Source: Paracoccus indicus
GTDB lineage: Bacteria > Pseudomonadota > Alphaproteobacteria > Rhodobacterales > Rhodobacteraceae
Assembly (NCBI RefSeq): GCF_003056335.1
Contig: NZ_PYWA01000006.1
Coordinates: 1-64,000, forward strand
Length of the DNA stretch: 64,000 bases
Reading direction: 5' to 3'
Shown one piece after another: positions 62,987-64,000 of this stretch (positions are counted from its first letter, which is position 1; every line of letters begins with the position of its first letter). The notes under the pieces were generated by a model. It was not told the origin of the DNA. It saw only the letters and a list, made by a program, of their open reading frames with translations, and made no database searches. The translations under genes and the position numbers were made by a program.

Positions 62987-64000
62987 ATGTCAGAAGAGAA
63001 CAAACTTGGTCCACCGATGACCGAACTGGACATCAGGACATCGACGAATGGCTTCTACAACGGATTTTCGACCTCGGTGGCCGTTCCGGCCAAGATCGTC
63101 ATCTCGATCCTCGTTGTCTGGGCCATCTTCTGGCCCGTGCAATCCGGCGAGGTTCTGAACAACCTGAACGCCGTCATCCTGGACGCCTTCGCGGCCTGGT
63201 ACATCTGGGTCGTGGCCTTCTTCCTGACCACATGCATCGCCCTGGCCCTCTGGCCGGCGGCTGGACGTCTGAACCTTGGGATCGAAGACGACAAGCCCGA
63301 GTTCAACAATTTCTCGTGGTTCTCGATGATGTTCGGGGCGGGGATCGGGGTCGGCATGCTGACCTGGGCCGTGGCCGAGCCGGTATCGCACTTCGGTTCC
63401 AACCCGCAGACGATCATGGGCCTGGCGACCGCGCAATCCGAGGACAACGTCCGCAACGCCTATCAGTGGTCGTTCCTGCACTGGGGCTTCAGTGCCTGGG
63501 CCTGCTATGCGATCTGCGGATTGTCGCTGGCCTTCTTCAGCTATCGCCGCGGCCTTCCGCTGACCATCCGGTCCGGCCTGACGCCGCTGTTCGGCACCGC
63601 CCTGGCAGGCCCCCTGGGGCATGTCATCGACGTCGTCGCGGTCGTCGCCACGATCCTTGGCGTCGCGCAGACCCTGGGCTTCGGCGTCGATCAGTTCGTC
63701 GCGGGCCTGACCCGCATCGGCATCGGCGGCATGGTGAACGACGAGGGTGGCGCATCAACTGTCGGCGTCATCGTCTCGCTGTTGGTCATCATGGGCCTTT
63801 CGACCCTGTCGGCCCTGTCCGGCGTCGGCAAGGGCATCAAGTGGCTGTCGAACCTGAACATGGTGCTGTCGATCATCCTGCTGGGCTTCTTCATCATCTT
63901 CGGTGCGACCTGGTTCGGCTTCAGCGCGATGTTCCTGGGCCTGTGGGATTACGTCATCGCCCTGCCCTGGATGAGCGTCAACGTCTTCCAGAGCGACGGC
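62987..64000 (+). CDS. BCCT-family osmolyte transporter, 3' end beyond the window
   Basis: The visible 338 residues begin SEENKLGPPMTELDIRTS and show the BCCT patches FNNFSWFSMMFGAGIGVGML and TWAVAEPVSHFG, NAYQWSFLHWGFSAWACYAI and SYRRGLPLTIRSGLTPLFG. About seven membrane segments are present. It should import glycine betaine, choline or a related compound using a sodium or proton gradient; the GAGIGVG segment is where coupling-ion specificity is read in this family, but I do not assign it. AAGGAAG precedes the ATG. The gene continues past 64000. Confidence 0.92.
   Translation, partial: MSEENKLGPPMTELDIRTSTNGFYNGFSTSVAVPAKIVISILVVWAIFWPVQSGEVLNNLNAVILDAFAAWYIWVVAFFLTTCIALALWPAAGRLNLGIEDDKPEFNNFSWFSMMFGAGIGVGMLTWAVAEPVSHFGSNPQTIMGLATAQSEDNVRNAYQWSFLHWGFSAWACYAICGLSLAFFSYRRGLPLTIRSGLTPLFGTALAGPLGHVIDVVAVVATILGVAQTLGFGVDQFVAGLTRIGIGGMVNDEGGASTVGVIVSLLVIMGLSTLSALSGVGKGIKWLSNLNMVLSIILLGFFIIFGATWFGFSAMFLGLWDYVIALPWMSVNVFQSDG

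Overview
The window looks like a high-GC alphaproteobacterium of the Rhodobacterales, most likely Paracoccus or a close relative. This is inferred from the codon use, the operon styles (overlapping ATGA, GTGA and TGATG junctions), the FmdA/Urt and ZigA/Zur loci, and the RTX-Hint secreted protein. No rRNA, tRNA, CRISPR array or replication origin was found. The left edge holds the end of an IS3-family insertion sequence, and the right edge cuts a BCCT transporter.

Layout. 0-6 kb: IS3 end; a three-gene glycolipid-modification operon (GtrA-like flippase, GT2 glycosyltransferase, ArnT-like GT-C enzyme) divergent from an OmpR/EnvZ-type two-component pair; an IS481-type pseudogene. 6-12.3 kb: a FadR-type GntR regulator divergent from an amino-acid-type ABC importer, a class V aminotransferase-fold enzyme and a hydantoinase, with a 21-bp near-palindrome between them. 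12.8-24.6 kb: an 11-gene minus-strand operon joining a partner-switching module (REC-PP2C phosphatase, STAS, RsbW-like kinase, membrane HPt) to polysaccharide synthesis (two DUF3131 proteins, an acyltransferase, a cellulose-synthase-like GT2, an outer-membrane barrel, a peptidoglycan-binding-like protein and an esterase). 24.6-26.3 kb: decayed IS debris. 26.3-37.3 kb: a 1109-aa NCS1-transporter/hybrid histidine kinase and a LuxR response regulator, divergent from a five-gene Urt/Fmd-type ABC importer plus formamidase and FmdB. An exact 18-bp palindrome lies in the shared promoter region. 37.8-40.4 kb: a large RTX protein with a C-terminal Hint domain and a perfect terminator.

40.6-44.6 kb: a compact six-gene cluster of a ribbon-helix-helix protein, a CHAD protein, a ParA-type ATPase, a CYTH protein, a NUDIX hydrolase and a second CYTH protein. 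All the recognisable non-ParA domains bind or cut phosphoanhydrides. The simplest reading is a polyphosphate-granule positioning and metabolism cassette, and this is my best candidate for an undescribed system. 45-50 kb: an outer-membrane protein, a cobalamin riboswitch driving a BtuFCD-like importer, and a ZigA-type zinc GTPase behind a Zur-like box. 50.4-58.3 kb: a pectin-fragment utilisation operon (cytoplasmic GH105 and GH28, UgpC-type ABC importer) with a divergent AraC regulator. 58.7-62.5 kb: a glutamine-amidotransferase-like gene, a phosphoesterase, and an acr3-arsC-arsH arsenic operon whose arsH carries an in-frame amber codon. 63 kb to the end: a BCCT osmolyte transporter.

All functions rest on motifs and gene order read by eye. 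No database search was run.
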